Assembly (NCBI RefSeq): GCF_000430765.1 | Contig: NZ_AUMQ01000022.1 | Location: 186,001-250,000 of the forward strand | DNA length: 64,000 bases | Direction: 5' to 3' | Origin: Peribacillus kribbensis DSM 17871 | GTDB taxonomy: Bacteria; Bacillota; Bacilli; Bacillales; DSM-1321 | Shown here: piece after piece, positions 18,129 through 26,541 of the stretch | How positions within the stretch are numbered: the stretch's first letter is position 1 | How the letters are laid out: every line of letters begins with the position of its first letter | The notes under the pieces: generated by a model | Databases searched by the model: none | Seen by the model: only the letters and a program-made list of their open reading frames with translations | Told to the model about the DNA's origin: nothing | Position numbers and translations under genes: made by a program

Positions 18129-19874
18129 ATGAAAAATTTAAACATTGTCTGCACTACATTAAATGCTAAATATATTCACACCAGCTTATCCATCAGGTAT
18201 CTAAAAGCGTATGCGGCACCTGAATTTGATGTGGAGATCTGTGAATATACAATCAAGGATCCCGTGATGAATATTGTCTCTGATTTATATAAAAGAAAAC
18301 CGGACATCATCGGGTTCAGCTGCTATATATGGAACATAGAGGAAACGATAAAAGTCATCAGGATACTTAAGAAGATCAACCCTGATTTAATCATTGTCCT
18401 GGGCGGCCCTGAAGTGACCTATGATGCTCATGAATGGCTGGATAAGATTCCTGAGGCTGATTTTATCGTGATTGGTGAAGGGGAGGCTTCCTTTAAAACG
18501 CTTCTTCAAGAGCTTCATGGAAGCCGAAGGCTTTCAGAGGTTCCTGGAATCTGTTATAGAAAAGATGGAAAACAAGTATTCCAGCCGCAGGATGGGAAAC
18601 TGGATTTAAAGTCCATTCCCAGTCCATTCCGATTTGAAGAAGATATTCCTTCACTATCTAAGCGGGTAACGTATGTGGAAACAAGCAGAGGCTGTCCCTT
18701 CAGCTGTCAATTTTGTTTATCCTCGATTGAAGTGGGAGTAAGGTATTTCGATCGGGAAAAAATTAAAGAAGACATCAGATATTTAATGAAACAGGGAGCA
18801 AAAACGATTAAATTCGTGGACAGGACGTTCAATATCAGCAGAAGCTACGCCCTTGAGATGTTTCAATTCCTTATTGATGAACATGTACCGGGGACTGTAT
18901 TTCAGTTTGAAATCACAGCTGATATTATGAGACCTGAGGTTATCGAGTTCCTGAACCAGCATGCACCCAAGGGACTCTTCAGATTTGAAATCGGTGTCCA
19001 GTCCACGAATGATCATACCAATGAGCTTGTTAAGCGGAAACAGAATTGGCAGAAGCTTACAAGAACCGTCACTATGGTCAAAGATGGAGGCAAGATTGAT
19101 CAGCATCTGGATTTGATAGCCGGGCTGCCTGACGAAGACTATGCTACTTTTAAGAAAACATTCAATGATGTATTTGAGCTCAGGCCGGAAGAATTGCAGC
19201 TTGGTTTCCTAAAAATGCTGCGAGGCACAGGACTTAGAATTGGTGCCGAAGAGCATGGGTATGTATATATGGACACATCACCGTATGAAATACTGGGTAA
19301 TCATGTGCTTGGCTTCCAGGACATCGTACGTATCAAACAGGTGGAGGATGTACTTGAGAAGTATTGGAATGACCACCGGATGGATCATACTGTGGAATAC
19401 TTAGTGTCTAATGTGTTCTCCTCGCCATTTGACTTTTTCCAGGATTTTGGGACTTATTGGGAGGACAAAGGCTGGTCCAGAATCGGGCACCAGCTAGAAG
19501 ATCTATTCAACAGGCTTTATGAATTTTTGGAACAAAGGGGAACTCCGGGCTTAAATATCATAGAGGGCCTCATGAAGATCGATTATTTCTCAAGCCATAG
19601 ATACAAGCCAAGGAAGCCATGGTGGGAATCCCGCTTATCCAAGGAACAGCGGTCTGCTCTTTATGCGGAAATCTCTGCGGTTCCTGAAATACTCGGAGAC
19701 AAATTTGCAAACATGCAATTATCGGAGAAAGATCTGCATAAACACACCATGATCGATAAAATTGAAACGGAAACGGAAGAACCATCTATACTGCTGGTCT
19801 ATTATCCGTCATCAGGAGAAGGCGCCGAAATTTTCACATTCCCAGAAGCTCTTCTTCCTCAAACATCCCGTTAA
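18129..19874 (+). CDS. B12-binding-domain radical SAM protein (DUF4080 type)
   Basis: Protein of 581 residues with three parts. There is an N-terminal cobalamin-binding-like Rossmann domain (about 1-140; PDIIGFSCYIWN, VLGGPEVTYD). A radical SAM core follows, with the 4Fe-4S motif CPFSCQFC near residue 195 (CxxxCxxC). The C-terminus is a DUF4080-like region. The family typically performs radical methylations or other transformations of unactivated carbons; the substrate is unknown. It is monocistronic, with its own terminator. The ATG at 18129 lacks a close ribosome site: GAGAGGAG is 18 bases away and lies in a small hairpin (18103-18117). Confidence 0.88.
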   Translation: MKNLNIVCTTLNAKYIHTSLSIRYLKAYAAPEFDVEICEYTIKDPVMNIVSDLYKRKPDIIGFSCYIWNIEETIKVIRILKKINPDLIIVLGGPEVTYDAHEWLDKIPEADFIVIGEGEASFKTLLQELHGSRRLSEVPGICYRKDGKQVFQPQDGKLDLKSIPSPFRFEEDIPSLSKRVTYVETSRGCPFSCQFCLSSIEVGVRYFDREKIKEDIRYLMKQGAKTIKFVDRTFNISRSYALEMFQFLIDEHVPGTVFQFEITADIMRPEVIEFLNQHAPKGLFRFEIGVQSTNDHTNELVKRKQNWQKLTRTVTMVKDGGKIDQHLDLIAGLPDEDYATFKKTFNDVFELRPEELQLGFLKMLRGTGLRIGAEEHGYVYMDTSPYEILGNHVLGFQDIVRIKQVEDVLEKYWNDHRMDHTVEYLVSNVFSSPFDFFQDFGTYWEDKGWSRIGHQLEDLFNRLYEFLEQRGTPGLNIIEGLMKIDYFSSHRYKPRKPWWESRLSKEQRSALYAEISAVPEILGDKFANMQLSEKDLHKHTMIDKIETETEEPSILLVYYPSSGEGAEIFTFPEALLPQTSR

Positions 19875-19879
19875 CATTC

Positions 19880-19915
19880 TGTCCGAAAAGAACTTTTCTT
19901 TTCGGACTTTTTTTG
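19880..19915 (+). terminator. Terminator of the radical SAM gene
   Basis: GTCCGAAAAG/CTTTTCGGAC stem followed by eight T residues. Confidence 0.9.
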
Positions 19916-19954
19916 ATTAAAGGCCTGATTCAAGTTTCCCTCTGAACAGATGAT

Positions 19955-20110
19955 TTAGTCTTTAGTCCTTTCTGCATTCCTCTCTTTTTTGGATGCCTGG
20001 GTTATGTCATAAATTTTGGATGCATTCATATCACCTGTCAGCTCTGTCCCAAACTCTACCCGCAGGCCCGCAGGCGGATATTCTTTTTGATAACGAAGTT
20101 TGTTATTCAT
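19955..20110 (-). CDS. Small gamma-type-SASP-like protein (51 aa)
   Basis: Second gene of a two-gene minus-strand unit. The ATG at 20110 overlaps the stop of the upstream gene by one base, with GGAAGGAAGGGG as ribosome site. The translated protein has 51 residues and contains EFGTELTGDMNASKIYDIT followed by QASKKERNAERTKD. This resembles the single repeat of gamma-type small acid-soluble spore proteins (FGTEFASETNxQxVxxQN, from memory). Such proteins are nitrogen stores degraded at germination. Resemblance is by eye only; the alternative is an unrelated small spore protein. Confidence 0.55.
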   Translation of the reverse strand: MNNKLRYQKEYPPAGLRVEFGTELTGDMNASKIYDITQASKKERNAERTKD

Positions 20111-20271
20111 CAGGAACGCCCCTTCCTTCCCTGCTTTGAATTCCTGTTTGCCCCTTTCATTACATTCTCACCATGGGCAAACTCGGTTGAAAACTCAGTC
20201 TCTTCCAGATTCTTTTTTGGCGTTTTGCTTGATTTTACAGCAGCATTCTTTTCAGCTTTTCTTTTTGGCAT
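20110..20271 (-). CDS. Small basic gamma-type-SASP-like protein (53 aa)
   Basis: First gene of the pair. The start at 20271 has a strong AAAGGAGG site seven bases upstream, so I consider it expressed. The 53-residue protein begins MPKRKAEKNAAVKSSKTPKK and then carries TEFSTEFAHGENVMKGANRN, parallel to the EFGTEL block of its neighbour and to the FGTEFASE motif of gamma-type SASPs. It is lysine-rich. A CATACTT box (complement of 20329-20335), resembling a sigma-G -10, lies upstream. The family assignment is tentative; existence as a gene is more secure. Confidence 0.6.
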   Translation of the reverse strand: MPKRKAEKNAAVKSSKTPKKNLEETEFSTEFAHGENVMKGANRNSKQGRKGRS

Positions 20272-20407
20272 TACGTACCCTCCTTTACTGACTAGGATGG
20301 CATTCAGCCACGGAAGGTTATTCTGCTAAAGTATGGAAGGACTGAAATGACCGAGCTTCCATAGCTATTTTTATGAAAAACAGCCAAATATTTCTCCTTA
20401 GAAAACA

Positions 20408-20437
20408 AAATAAAAAATGGTACTCTGCCTCATACTA
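20408..20437 (+). promoter_or_regulatory. Candidate sigma-G promoter of sspD
   Basis: CATACTA at 20431-20437 matches the sigma-G -10, and AAATA sits 18 bases upstream as an acceptable -35. Alpha/beta SASP genes are classic sigma-G targets. Confidence 0.55.
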
Positions 20438-20487
20438 TACCTACAGAGATAGAGAATCTCTGATTTGATGAACCGGGGGTATAAACG

Positions 20488-20676
20488 ATGGCCAGCAGAA
20501 ATTCATTACTTGTTCCAGGTGTTGAACAATTTATTGATCAATATAAATACGAAATTGCACAGGAATTCGGAGTGCAGCTGGGAGCTGAAACCGTTTCACG
20601 GGCAAATGGGTCTGTAGGCGGGGAAATTACGAAACGACTTGTTGCCCAGGCACAATCTGCATTGCGCGGTGAATAA
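20488..20676 (+). CDS. sspD: Alpha/beta-type small acid-soluble spore protein
   Basis: DNA-binding spore protein that coats the forespore chromosome and protects it from UV and heat. The 62-residue sequence contains both family blocks: [15 protein letters not shown], which includes the GPR protease site region, and [19 protein letters not shown]. The ATG at 20488 follows a GGGGGT site. The symbol is based on proximity to sigI-rsgI as in B. subtilis; it could equally be another alpha/beta paralogue. Confidence 0.92.
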   Translation: MASRNSLLVPGVEQFIDQYKYEIAQEFGVQLGAETVSRANGSVGGEITKRLVAQAQSALRGE

Positions 20677-20751
20677 TAAATAGAGCCTATATCATAGCAT
20701 AGACCATACATTCTGTTTATATGATAAACAAAGATAAAAGGCTGACGCCTG

Positions 20752-20786
20752 GAAAAGAGAGGCTGACAAGCATGTCAGCCTCTCTT
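20752..20786 (-). terminator. Terminator of sigI-rsgI
   Basis: AGAGAGGCTGACA/TGTCAGCCTCTCT with a four-base loop, followed by TTTTCC on the minus strand. It may also stop transcription from sspD. Confidence 0.75.
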
Positions 20787-20793
20787 CAATGGA

Positions 20794-21930
20794 TTATTTT
20801 TTTTGTTGTTTATTTCCATGCCACGCTTTGTTCTCATGACCTCTATTTATATGATTTGGACCACGGCCTTGGTTCTGATTAATTCCATGAGGGTTCCCTT
20901 TTTGCCCGTTTCCAGGTGGCTTGGAAGGCCATTTTTTACCGGCAGGTCCTTGTCGTGGCATCGTGGCATGCGGTTTTACCTTTCCAGGGGGTGCCTGTTT
21001 TCTTGGCTCTGGAACTGGTCTTGCCTTGATGTCAGGAGAGGGTTTTTCCTTAACGGGCGGGACCTGCCTTTTTAGGTTTGGAGCTTGTTTTTGCTTTGCA
21101 GGATTCTGTTTCAATATATCACGCTTATCCTGAGCTGGTCTGACCTGCTTGTTCCCTGGATTCTGTGGATTTGGAACGGCAGGGGCTGTCTTTGTACGCC
21201 GTTGTTCAGGCATTGATTCAAGTTCTTTCCCTGTATTGTTTTCTGGTTTTGTTTCACTGGCGTTATGTTTCGTGCTGCTTTTCTGATGTTCCTGAGTTTT
21301 TACATACAGACCGGTAGACACTCCTTCTCTGACCGCTTTTTTCCGATCAGAGTCCCGGGCTTGAATGACGTTCACTTTCCCTCCAGGCATCTGTTTTTCC
21401 AGAGAATCTTCAGTTACAATCTTTTCGAGTTTTTTCTTTACTGCACTGTCATTATCAATTGCTACAGTTGAAACGAGGATTTCCCTTGAAGCACCTTCTT
21501 TTCCGCTGCTGATTGCAAACAAATTCTCTGCCACTTTTTTGACCGGTTCCTTTTTCCAGGAGTGTGCTTTCTCCACAAGCTCTTTTCCCAGCTGGTTCAG
21601 TCCCTTTATATTCAGAACTTCTAAATCCTCGTTCAGGCCGAGTTCCACGCTGGAATCCATATCTATAGTCATATAGGCGGAAACCTTATCGGCAGTAAAG
21701 AAAGGAATGAAGGTGAAAAGGAGAAGAATGGCTGCAGCGGCAGATAAAACTGCAGGCTTCCTCATCCACATAAGAGCGGCACTATTTTTCCAGAAACGGG
21801 CCGGAGTAAAGGATATTTCCTGTCCTAGCTGATATTCACGATTACTCTTATTTGCCTTTAAAAACTCTCCTTGAGGGGTCAATAAGGTAATAAAGCTGCT
21901 GTCAATATCCATGATAATGCCCTTCTTCAT
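20794..21930 (-). CDS. rsgI: Anti-sigma-I factor RsgI
   Basis: Membrane anti-sigma factor that holds SigI. The N-terminal RsgI domain (MKKGIIMDIDSSFITLLTPQGEFLKA) occupies about 1-50. A single membrane helix (VLSAAAAILLLFTFIPFF) spans about 61-78. An extracellular region beginning MTIDMDSSVELGLNEDLEVLNIKGLN follows, and residues 210-378 are a Pro/Lys/Gln-rich low-complexity tail. The start overlaps the sigI stop as ATGA. There is no carbohydrate-binding module like those of cellulolytic clostridia, so the signal sensed is unclear. Confidence 0.92.
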   Translation of the reverse strand: MKKGIIMDIDSSFITLLTPQGEFLKANKSNREYQLGQEISFTPARFWKNSAALMWMRKPAVLSAAAAILLLFTFIPFFTADKVSAYMTIDMDSSVELGLNEDLEVLNIKGLNQLGKELVEKAHSWKKEPVKKVAENLFAISSGKEGASREILVSTVAIDNDSAVKKKLEKIVTEDSLEKQMPGGKVNVIQARDSDRKKAVREGVSTGLYVKTQEHQKSSTKHNASETKPENNTGKELESMPEQRRTKTAPAVPNPQNPGNKQVRPAQDKRDILKQNPAKQKQAPNLKRQVPPVKEKPSPDIKARPVPEPRKQAPPGKVKPHATMPRQGPAGKKWPSKPPGNGQKGNPHGINQNQGRGPNHINRGHENKAWHGNKQQKK

Positions 21931-22670
21931 TCTACTGGCACTCCTTTAAGATAATCTTTTAGAAATACATAATCCCCCGAGAGAATAAGCGCAATCGCAA
22001 TAATATACCTGCGATTTCTTTCAATCGTTTTTCTGCTTACTGAAAAGCGGCTTTCAAGCTCTTTTATAGGCAGTTTCTTCTTATCAAACAGGATTTCTAT
22101 CAGCCCTGGGTCAGAGGCAAGTGTACTGGCTATCTCAATCGCTGTCTGCCTGGCATCTGAATGTCTGGGACTGTTCTTGACCAGATCGGCAAAAAGGATC
22201 TCATATTCTTTAAGCTGCACCTGGAACTTGAGGATTTCATCCCTTCGCCTTTCCTGTTCCTGCTTCACCTTATAATCATCCCAGGATTTTTCCGCTTCCA
22301 GCCAATGCTCTCCTTTTTCATCGTCACCTGGGGTTATGTCACCAGATAAGAGCTCCTTTTGCCTGGATTGGCCTCGAAGATAATCAATCACTCTTCTTTT
22401 AATCATAATTTCGGAAAAGGCAATTAATGAACGGCCCTTTTCGCTGCTGTATTTATCTATTGCTTCGTTGAACGCTATAAGACCAATGCTAAATTCATCA
22501 TCGGAATCCGTAATATATTTCTTGCATACAGAAGAAGCCGTTTTCGCTATAAAGGGTTTGAAATTTTCAATCAGCTCATTTCTAAGCTGCCTGTCTCCCT
22601 TTTGGATACGGTCTATCTTTTCCTCCAGTGAATCTTTTTTCTTAAAAGCTGCAAATAATAAACTTAGCAT
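21927..22670 (-). CDS. sigI: RNA polymerase sigma factor SigI
   Basis: Heat- and envelope-related sigma factor of 247 residues, the length of B. subtilis SigI. The sigma-70 region 2 is seen in FKPFIAKTASSVCKKYI..DDEFSIGLIAFNEAIDKYSSEKGRSLIAFSEIMIKRRVIDYLRG. A C-terminal HTH (LESRFSVSRKTIERNRRYIIAIALILSGDY) replaces region 4. I start at the ATG at 22670, with GGGGTGAG upstream; the longer frame to 22808 lacks support. It is co-transcribed and translationally coupled with rsgI. Confidence 0.93.
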   Translation of the reverse strand: MLSLLFAAFKKKDSLEEKIDRIQKGDRQLRNELIENFKPFIAKTASSVCKKYITDSDDEFSIGLIAFNEAIDKYSSEKGRSLIAFSEIMIKRRVIDYLRGQSRQKELLSGDITPGDDEKGEHWLEAEKSWDDYKVKQEQERRRDEILKFQVQLKEYEILFADLVKNSPRHSDARQTAIEIASTLASDPGLIEILFDKKKLPIKELESRFSVSRKTIERNRRYIIAIALILSGDYVFLKDYLKGVPVE

Positions 22671-22991
22671 TACTCTCACCCCATCCCCACGGAACATTAT
22701 AGCATAGCGTCCTCTTAAGGGCAGGTATTTAAAGGTTGCTAAAAAAGGGCCAAGAACATTGGATGCACGCTTTCTCCGCATGATTTCTGACAGCAGAGAA
22801 ATTGCCATAGCCTTCCAACGCCTTTTGACCCCCAGCCAACATATATAAGCAGTTCTTCCATTCTAATCCCCATTAGTCTCTCTCTGACAATTCTAATCTC
22901 TCTATTCGCATCCTGCTCTGCATACAGAAGCTTCCATCTGCAGAGCTTTATATTATGCTGGATTATTCCAGCCGGGTGCCAATTTGCCTTT
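22671..22991. other. Gene-free stretch upstream of sigI with two hairpins
   Basis: I see no convincing gene. Two perfect inverted repeats are present: GCTCTGCA/TGCAGAGC (22915-22946) and GCTGGA/TCCAGC (22958-22972). Neither is followed by a U-run. They could lie in the sigI leader. Confidence 0.35.
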
Positions 22992-23114
22992 TTACCAGTC
23001 GCTTGTATTTTCAAGCAGGGAATCTATATCTACACAGGGAAAATAATAGTCTTCATTTTCCTGTCCAGGACTCTCTGCATGTAATAACCAGTCTATATCT
23101 ATTATTTGCATCAT
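22992..23114 (-). CDS. Possible small acidic protein (40 aa)
   Basis: The start codons at 23114 and 23111 follow a strong AGGAGGG site. The 40-residue product is acidic with two IDIDxLL-like segments (IIDIDWLLHAES and VDIDSLLENTSDW). I do not recognise it. A GGACC/GGTCC hairpin lies just upstream (23129-23145). It may be a real small gene upstream of sigI on the same strand, or a chance frame. Confidence 0.4.
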   Translation of the reverse strand: MMQIIDIDWLLHAESPGQENEDYYFPCVDIDSLLENTSDW

Positions 23115-23300
23115 GTATCCCTCCTGCCGGACCTTTTTTTGGTCCTGCTATAAGATACGATAGCCCTCTATTTTTTTAGGGGGCAGGTAAAAAAAATAGT
23201 GAATTCAGCAGACTTTTTTTAAAACTCGTCTATCATCCCTTTACATTATTGTTATTTTTCTATATTGTTTTTACAAACGTATAAATCATCTGGATATGAA

Positions 23301-23348
23301 TGGACATCTATATTTTTTGTTGATATTATCTAAGTGAAAGCGTTTTCT
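23301..23348 (+). promoter_or_regulatory. Promoter and cre site of the amino-acid permease
   Basis: TGGACA (23301-23306), 17 bases, TATTAT (23324-23329). TGAAAGCGTTTTCT at 23335-23348 matches the CcpA operator TGWAANCGNTNWCA at all but the last position. It covers the expected transcription start, a repressing position. Confidence 0.65.
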
Positions 23349-23410
23349 TTTATTTCCAAATAATTTTATACTATGAAATGTAAAGAGAGATGAGTTCGGA
23401 GGGAGAGAGA

Positions 23411-24802
23411 ATGGACAACAATAATTTACAGCGGGGCCTTGAAGAAAGACATATAGGATTAATGTCTTTGGGAGCGGCAATAGGTGTCGGACTGTTCCTC
23501 GGTTCCGCAACAGCTATTAAACTAGCAGGACCTGGAATATTAACTGCTTACGCTGCCGGAGGCATTATTATCTTCTTCATTATGAGGGCGCTCGGTGAAA
23601 TGGCGATCAAAAATCCGGTAGCCGGATCTTTCAGCCGTTATGCCAATAATTACATCGGGGGACTGGCCGGATATATAACTGGATGGAATTACTGGTTTCT
23701 CTGGATTGTGACCTGTATGGCGGAAATTACGGCCGTAGGAAAATACATGGATCTCTGGATCCCTGGTGTCCCTCACTGGATATGGGCACTTTCGGCGCTT
23801 GTCATCATGACAGCTGTTAATTTTCTGGCAGTAAAGGCATATGGAGAGCTGGAATTCTGGTTTGCTTTGATTAAAATAATAACAATCGTCCTGATGATCA
23901 TTGTCGGGGCATGTATGATTATTTTCGGTCTGGCCAATGGAGGCGAAGCCATCGGTTTCAGCAACCTGTACAAGCATGGCGGTTTCTTTCCACATGGCCT
24001 GTCAGGCGTATTAATGTCTTTTCAAATGGTCATGTTCGCTTACCTTGGAATTGAGATGATCGGGGTAACTGCCGGGGAAGTCAAAAACCCTAAAAAATCC
24101 CTTTCACGTGCGATCGATACTGTTTTTTGGAGGATTCTCATATTCTATGTCATTTCATTGACTGTCATTATGTCGATTTACCCATGGAATGAAATTGGAG
24201 CAAACGGAGGAAGCCCTTTTGTTCTTACATTTGAAAAAATCGGTATTCCCGGTGCTGCGGGTATTATCAATTTTGTTGTTCTGACTGCAGCCCTGTCTTC
24301 CTGCAACAGTGGGATTTTCAGTACAGGAAGAATGCTGTTTAACCTTGCACAGCAGGGAGAAGCACCGAAAGGCTGCGGGAGGACCAACAAAAATGGCGTT
24401 CCAGGAAAAGCAGTACTGATATCTGCTCTGGCGCTGCTTGCAGGCGTTTTCCTCAATTACATTGTGCCGGATAAAGTGTTTGCATGGGTAACAAGCATTG
24501 CCACATTTGGAGCCATTTGGACTTGGGGAACCATCCTGATCTCTCAGATGAAATTCCGTAATACCCTTTCACCTGCTGAGGAAAAAGGGCTTGAATACAA
24601 AATGCCATGGTATCCATTCAGTTCTTACCTTTCTCTTGCCTTTCTGGCCTTTGTGGTCATCCTGATGGCCTTTCAAGCTGACACGCGTATTGCACTGATT
24701 GTAGGCCCGCTTTGGATCATCATCCTTATAGCGTTTTATTTTGGCAGAGGATTCCATAAAAGAACCAAACCTTCTTCAGCCAAACTTGAAACAGACATCT
24801 AA
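23411..24802 (+). CDS. Amino acid permease (APC superfamily, AAT type)
   Basis: Proton-coupled amino-acid importer with about twelve membrane segments, 463 residues from the ATG at 23411 (GGAGG site). The N-terminal HIGLMSLGAAIGVGLFLGSATAI is the consensus helix 1 of the amino-acid transporter family. FAYLGIEMIGVTAGEVKNPKK is the second hallmark near residue 215. The substrate is not certain; relatives in Bacillus include AapA, YbxG and HutM. The cre site suggests catabolite repression, as expected for use of an amino acid as carbon or nitrogen source. Confidence 0.9.
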   Translation: MDNNNLQRGLEERHIGLMSLGAAIGVGLFLGSATAIKLAGPGILTAYAAGGIIIFFIMRALGEMAIKNPVAGSFSRYANNYIGGLAGYITGWNYWFLWIVTCMAEITAVGKYMDLWIPGVPHWIWALSALVIMTAVNFLAVKAYGELEFWFALIKIITIVLMIIVGACMIIFGLANGGEAIGFSNLYKHGGFFPHGLSGVLMSFQMVMFAYLGIEMIGVTAGEVKNPKKSLSRAIDTVFWRILIFYVISLTVIMSIYPWNEIGANGGSPFVLTFEKIGIPGAAGIINFVVLTAALSSCNSGIFSTGRMLFNLAQQGEAPKGCGRTNKNGVPGKAVLISALALLAGVFLNYIVPDKVFAWVTSIATFGAIWTWGTILISQMKFRNTLSPAEEKGLEYKMPWYPFSSYLSLAFLAFVVILMAFQADTRIALIVGPLWIIILIAFYFGRGFHKRTKPSSAKLETDI

Positions 24803-24805
24803 ATC

Positions 24806-24843
24806 AAAAGGGATTGGAACTCATCATTCCAATCCCCTTTGTA
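24806..24843 (+). terminator. Terminator of the amino-acid permease
   Basis: AAAGGGATTGGAA/TTCCAATCCCCTTT stem-loop directly after the stop codon. Confidence 0.8.
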
Positions 24844-24883
24844 TATTACTCCGCAGCATTAACATAACGAGCCTAAAAAAAGT

Positions 24884-25543
24884 TCAATCCGCTTTTTTTA
24901 TTCGTTTCCTCAGCTTCCTATATAATCGGTAAAGGGTTCTTATCGAATCTACAGCCCTAAATGGGAAGGGCGGATGCCATTTTAAAATAAGCGGCCTGTA
25001 TATCCAATAATACGCCTTTTTTAGATCATCCCACTTGCTGCAATAACCGCTTTTATAAAAATCCGAAATGTCTACGATATATCCTCTATTCTTATTCATG
25101 ACTACATTTTTTCCATGTACATCGAATGGATTAAGTCCCCTGTCCCTGGCATACTGAAGGGCTGAATCAATGTCATGTATGACACTTACAGGAATCGGTA
25201 TTCCTTTTACCATTGCATGAAATAAGGTGATGCCTTCGATCCTTTTTAGAATTAAGTAGGACCTGCCATAGCCGCCTAATCTTGAATAGGCTTTATGACT
25301 GCCCAGTTTCTCATATACGAAAATTTCTTTTTGAAGTCCTTCTGGATTTCTGCCATAAATCTTTACCACCCAATCCGGCATGGCAGGATGGGTAAATACC
25401 GCAGCATAATTCCCCTTCCCAAGAAGCTTCCATTCTTCGGTGTGATTCTCCACTATGATCGGCTCAACCGGGCTGACCGTTTTAAGCTGGATATTGGGAA
25501 GCAGACTTCCTTCAATGAATGATTTAAACTCACTTATTTGCAT
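24884..25543 (-). CDS. Protein kinase-like protein (YrzF-like)
   Basis: Small Ser/Thr-kinase-like protein of 219 residues. A glycine-rich loop LGKGNYAAVF (about 37-46) and a lysine in WVVKIYG (about 61) form the N-lobe. The catalytic loop appears as NPFDVHGKNVVMN near 140, and the metal-binding DFG position reads VDISDF. The standard HRD is therefore replaced by DVHG, as in small Bacillus proteins of the YrzF group that I recall. Whether it has kinase activity is open. Confidence 0.65.
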   Translation of the reverse strand: MQISEFKSFIEGSLLPNIQLKTVSPVEPIIVENHTEEWKLLGKGNYAAVFTHPAMPDWVVKIYGRNPEGLQKEIFVYEKLGSHKAYSRLGGYGRSYLILKRIEGITLFHAMVKGIPIPVSVIHDIDSALQYARDRGLNPFDVHGKNVVMNKNRGYIVDISDFYKSGYCSKWDDLKKAYYWIYRPLILKWHPPFPFRAVDSIRTLYRLYRKLRKRIKKAD

Positions 25544-25631
25544 AATTTCCCCTTTTAATGGTTACAGCTCACTTTATTCAGCTATTACGTATTGTACGTG
25601 CATGAAGGGAATCATGTCCAGAGGACAATAT

Positions 25632-25680
25632 AAAAAGGGGCAGTCCAGAAGGAAGGGGTACCCGGCCTTCTGGACTGCAC
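25632..25680 (-). terminator. Terminator of ykoY
   Basis: GCAGTCCAGAAGG/CCTTCTGGACTGC stem with a GC-rich loop, followed on the minus strand by CCCTTTTTAT. Confidence 0.9.
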
Positions 25681-25695
25681 ATTTCCAAAAACAAA

Positions 25696-26469
25696 TTAAT
25701 TCTGGCCAGCCTCACTTTCTTTCCTTCCCTCTTTTTTAGATAGGAGAAAACCAATGAGGATAATGGCGATCAGCACTGCCCAAAACAGGAACTTCCAGAC
25801 TCCTGACTCTGGAAAATGAGGAGCCAGAATGCCGACCTTTGGATGTGACAGGGTCAGCACCGAAAGCTTAACACCGACCCAGCCTACGATAATAAAGGCT
25901 GTGGTTTCAAGCTGAGGCTTTTTTTGAAGGAGCTGCAAAAATAGACTGGCCGCAAATCTCATAATCACCACTCCAATGATGCCTCCCAGGAACATGACTG
26001 TAAACTGCCCGCCATCGACCCCTCCCAATGAAAACCATCCTGTTTTAGGCAGGGTTACAGCAAGGGCCACTGCCGCAAGCATTGAATCAATAGCAAAGGC
26101 AATATCCGCTGCCTCTACCTTTAAAACGGTCATCCAGAAAGAGGATTTCTTTCCAGCGCGTTCGTGCGCTTCCTGTTCATGTCCACGGAACTTTTTATAT
26201 AAGTGGCTTCCAGCAATATAGAGAAGATACAGAGCGCCTATTGCCTGCACCTGCCACACATTTGCCAGGATCGAGATTAAGAACAGGCTGGCAAACCTGA
26301 AAACAAATGCACCCATCAGCCCATAAAACAAAGCCTTTTTCCGCTGTTCCTCCGGAAGATGCTTAACCATCACGGCCATCACGACTGCATTATCAGCCGC
26401 CAAGATCCCTTCCAGCCCGATTAAAACCAGCAAAACCCATCCATACTCCAATAAAATAGATGCTTCCAT
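25696..26469 (-). CDS. ykoY: TerC family manganese transporter YkoY
   Basis: Integral membrane protein of the TerC family, 257 residues with about eight hydrophobic segments and conserved acidic residues within them (LEGILAADNAVVMAVM and EAADIAFAIDSMLAAVA). In B. subtilis TerC proteins export Mn2+ and help metallate secreted enzymes. The Mn2+-sensing yybP-ykoY riboswitch in its leader fits this role. It lies near sigI as in B. subtilis. Confidence 0.92.
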   Translation of the reverse strand: MEASILLEYGWVLLVLIGLEGILAADNAVVMAVMVKHLPEEQRKKALFYGLMGAFVFRFASLFLISILANVWQVQAIGALYLLYIAGSHLYKKFRGHEQEAHERAGKKSSFWMTVLKVEAADIAFAIDSMLAAVALAVTLPKTGWFSLGGVDGGQFTVMFLGGIIGVVIMRFAASLFLQLLQKKPQLETTAFIIVGWVGVKLSVLTLSHPKVGILAPHFPESGVWKFLFWAVLIAIILIGFLLSKKEGRKESEAGQN

Positions 26470-26541
26470 TTTTCTACCTCCATCTTTTATTTGTTAACTC
26501 TGCCTGGAGGTAGAAATCCATCCTGCGATATGGAACGCATA

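Noticed and set aside
22820-22850. SigI-type promoter (GACCCCC) near the sigI gene
   Set aside because: The GACCCCC is on the wrong strand for sigI and has no CGAA-like -10 at a suitable distance.
22739-23014. 91-codon minus-strand frame upstream of sigI
   Set aside because: Composition is unlike a protein (many Cys/Trp/Gly runs), it lacks a ribosome site and overlaps two stable hairpins.
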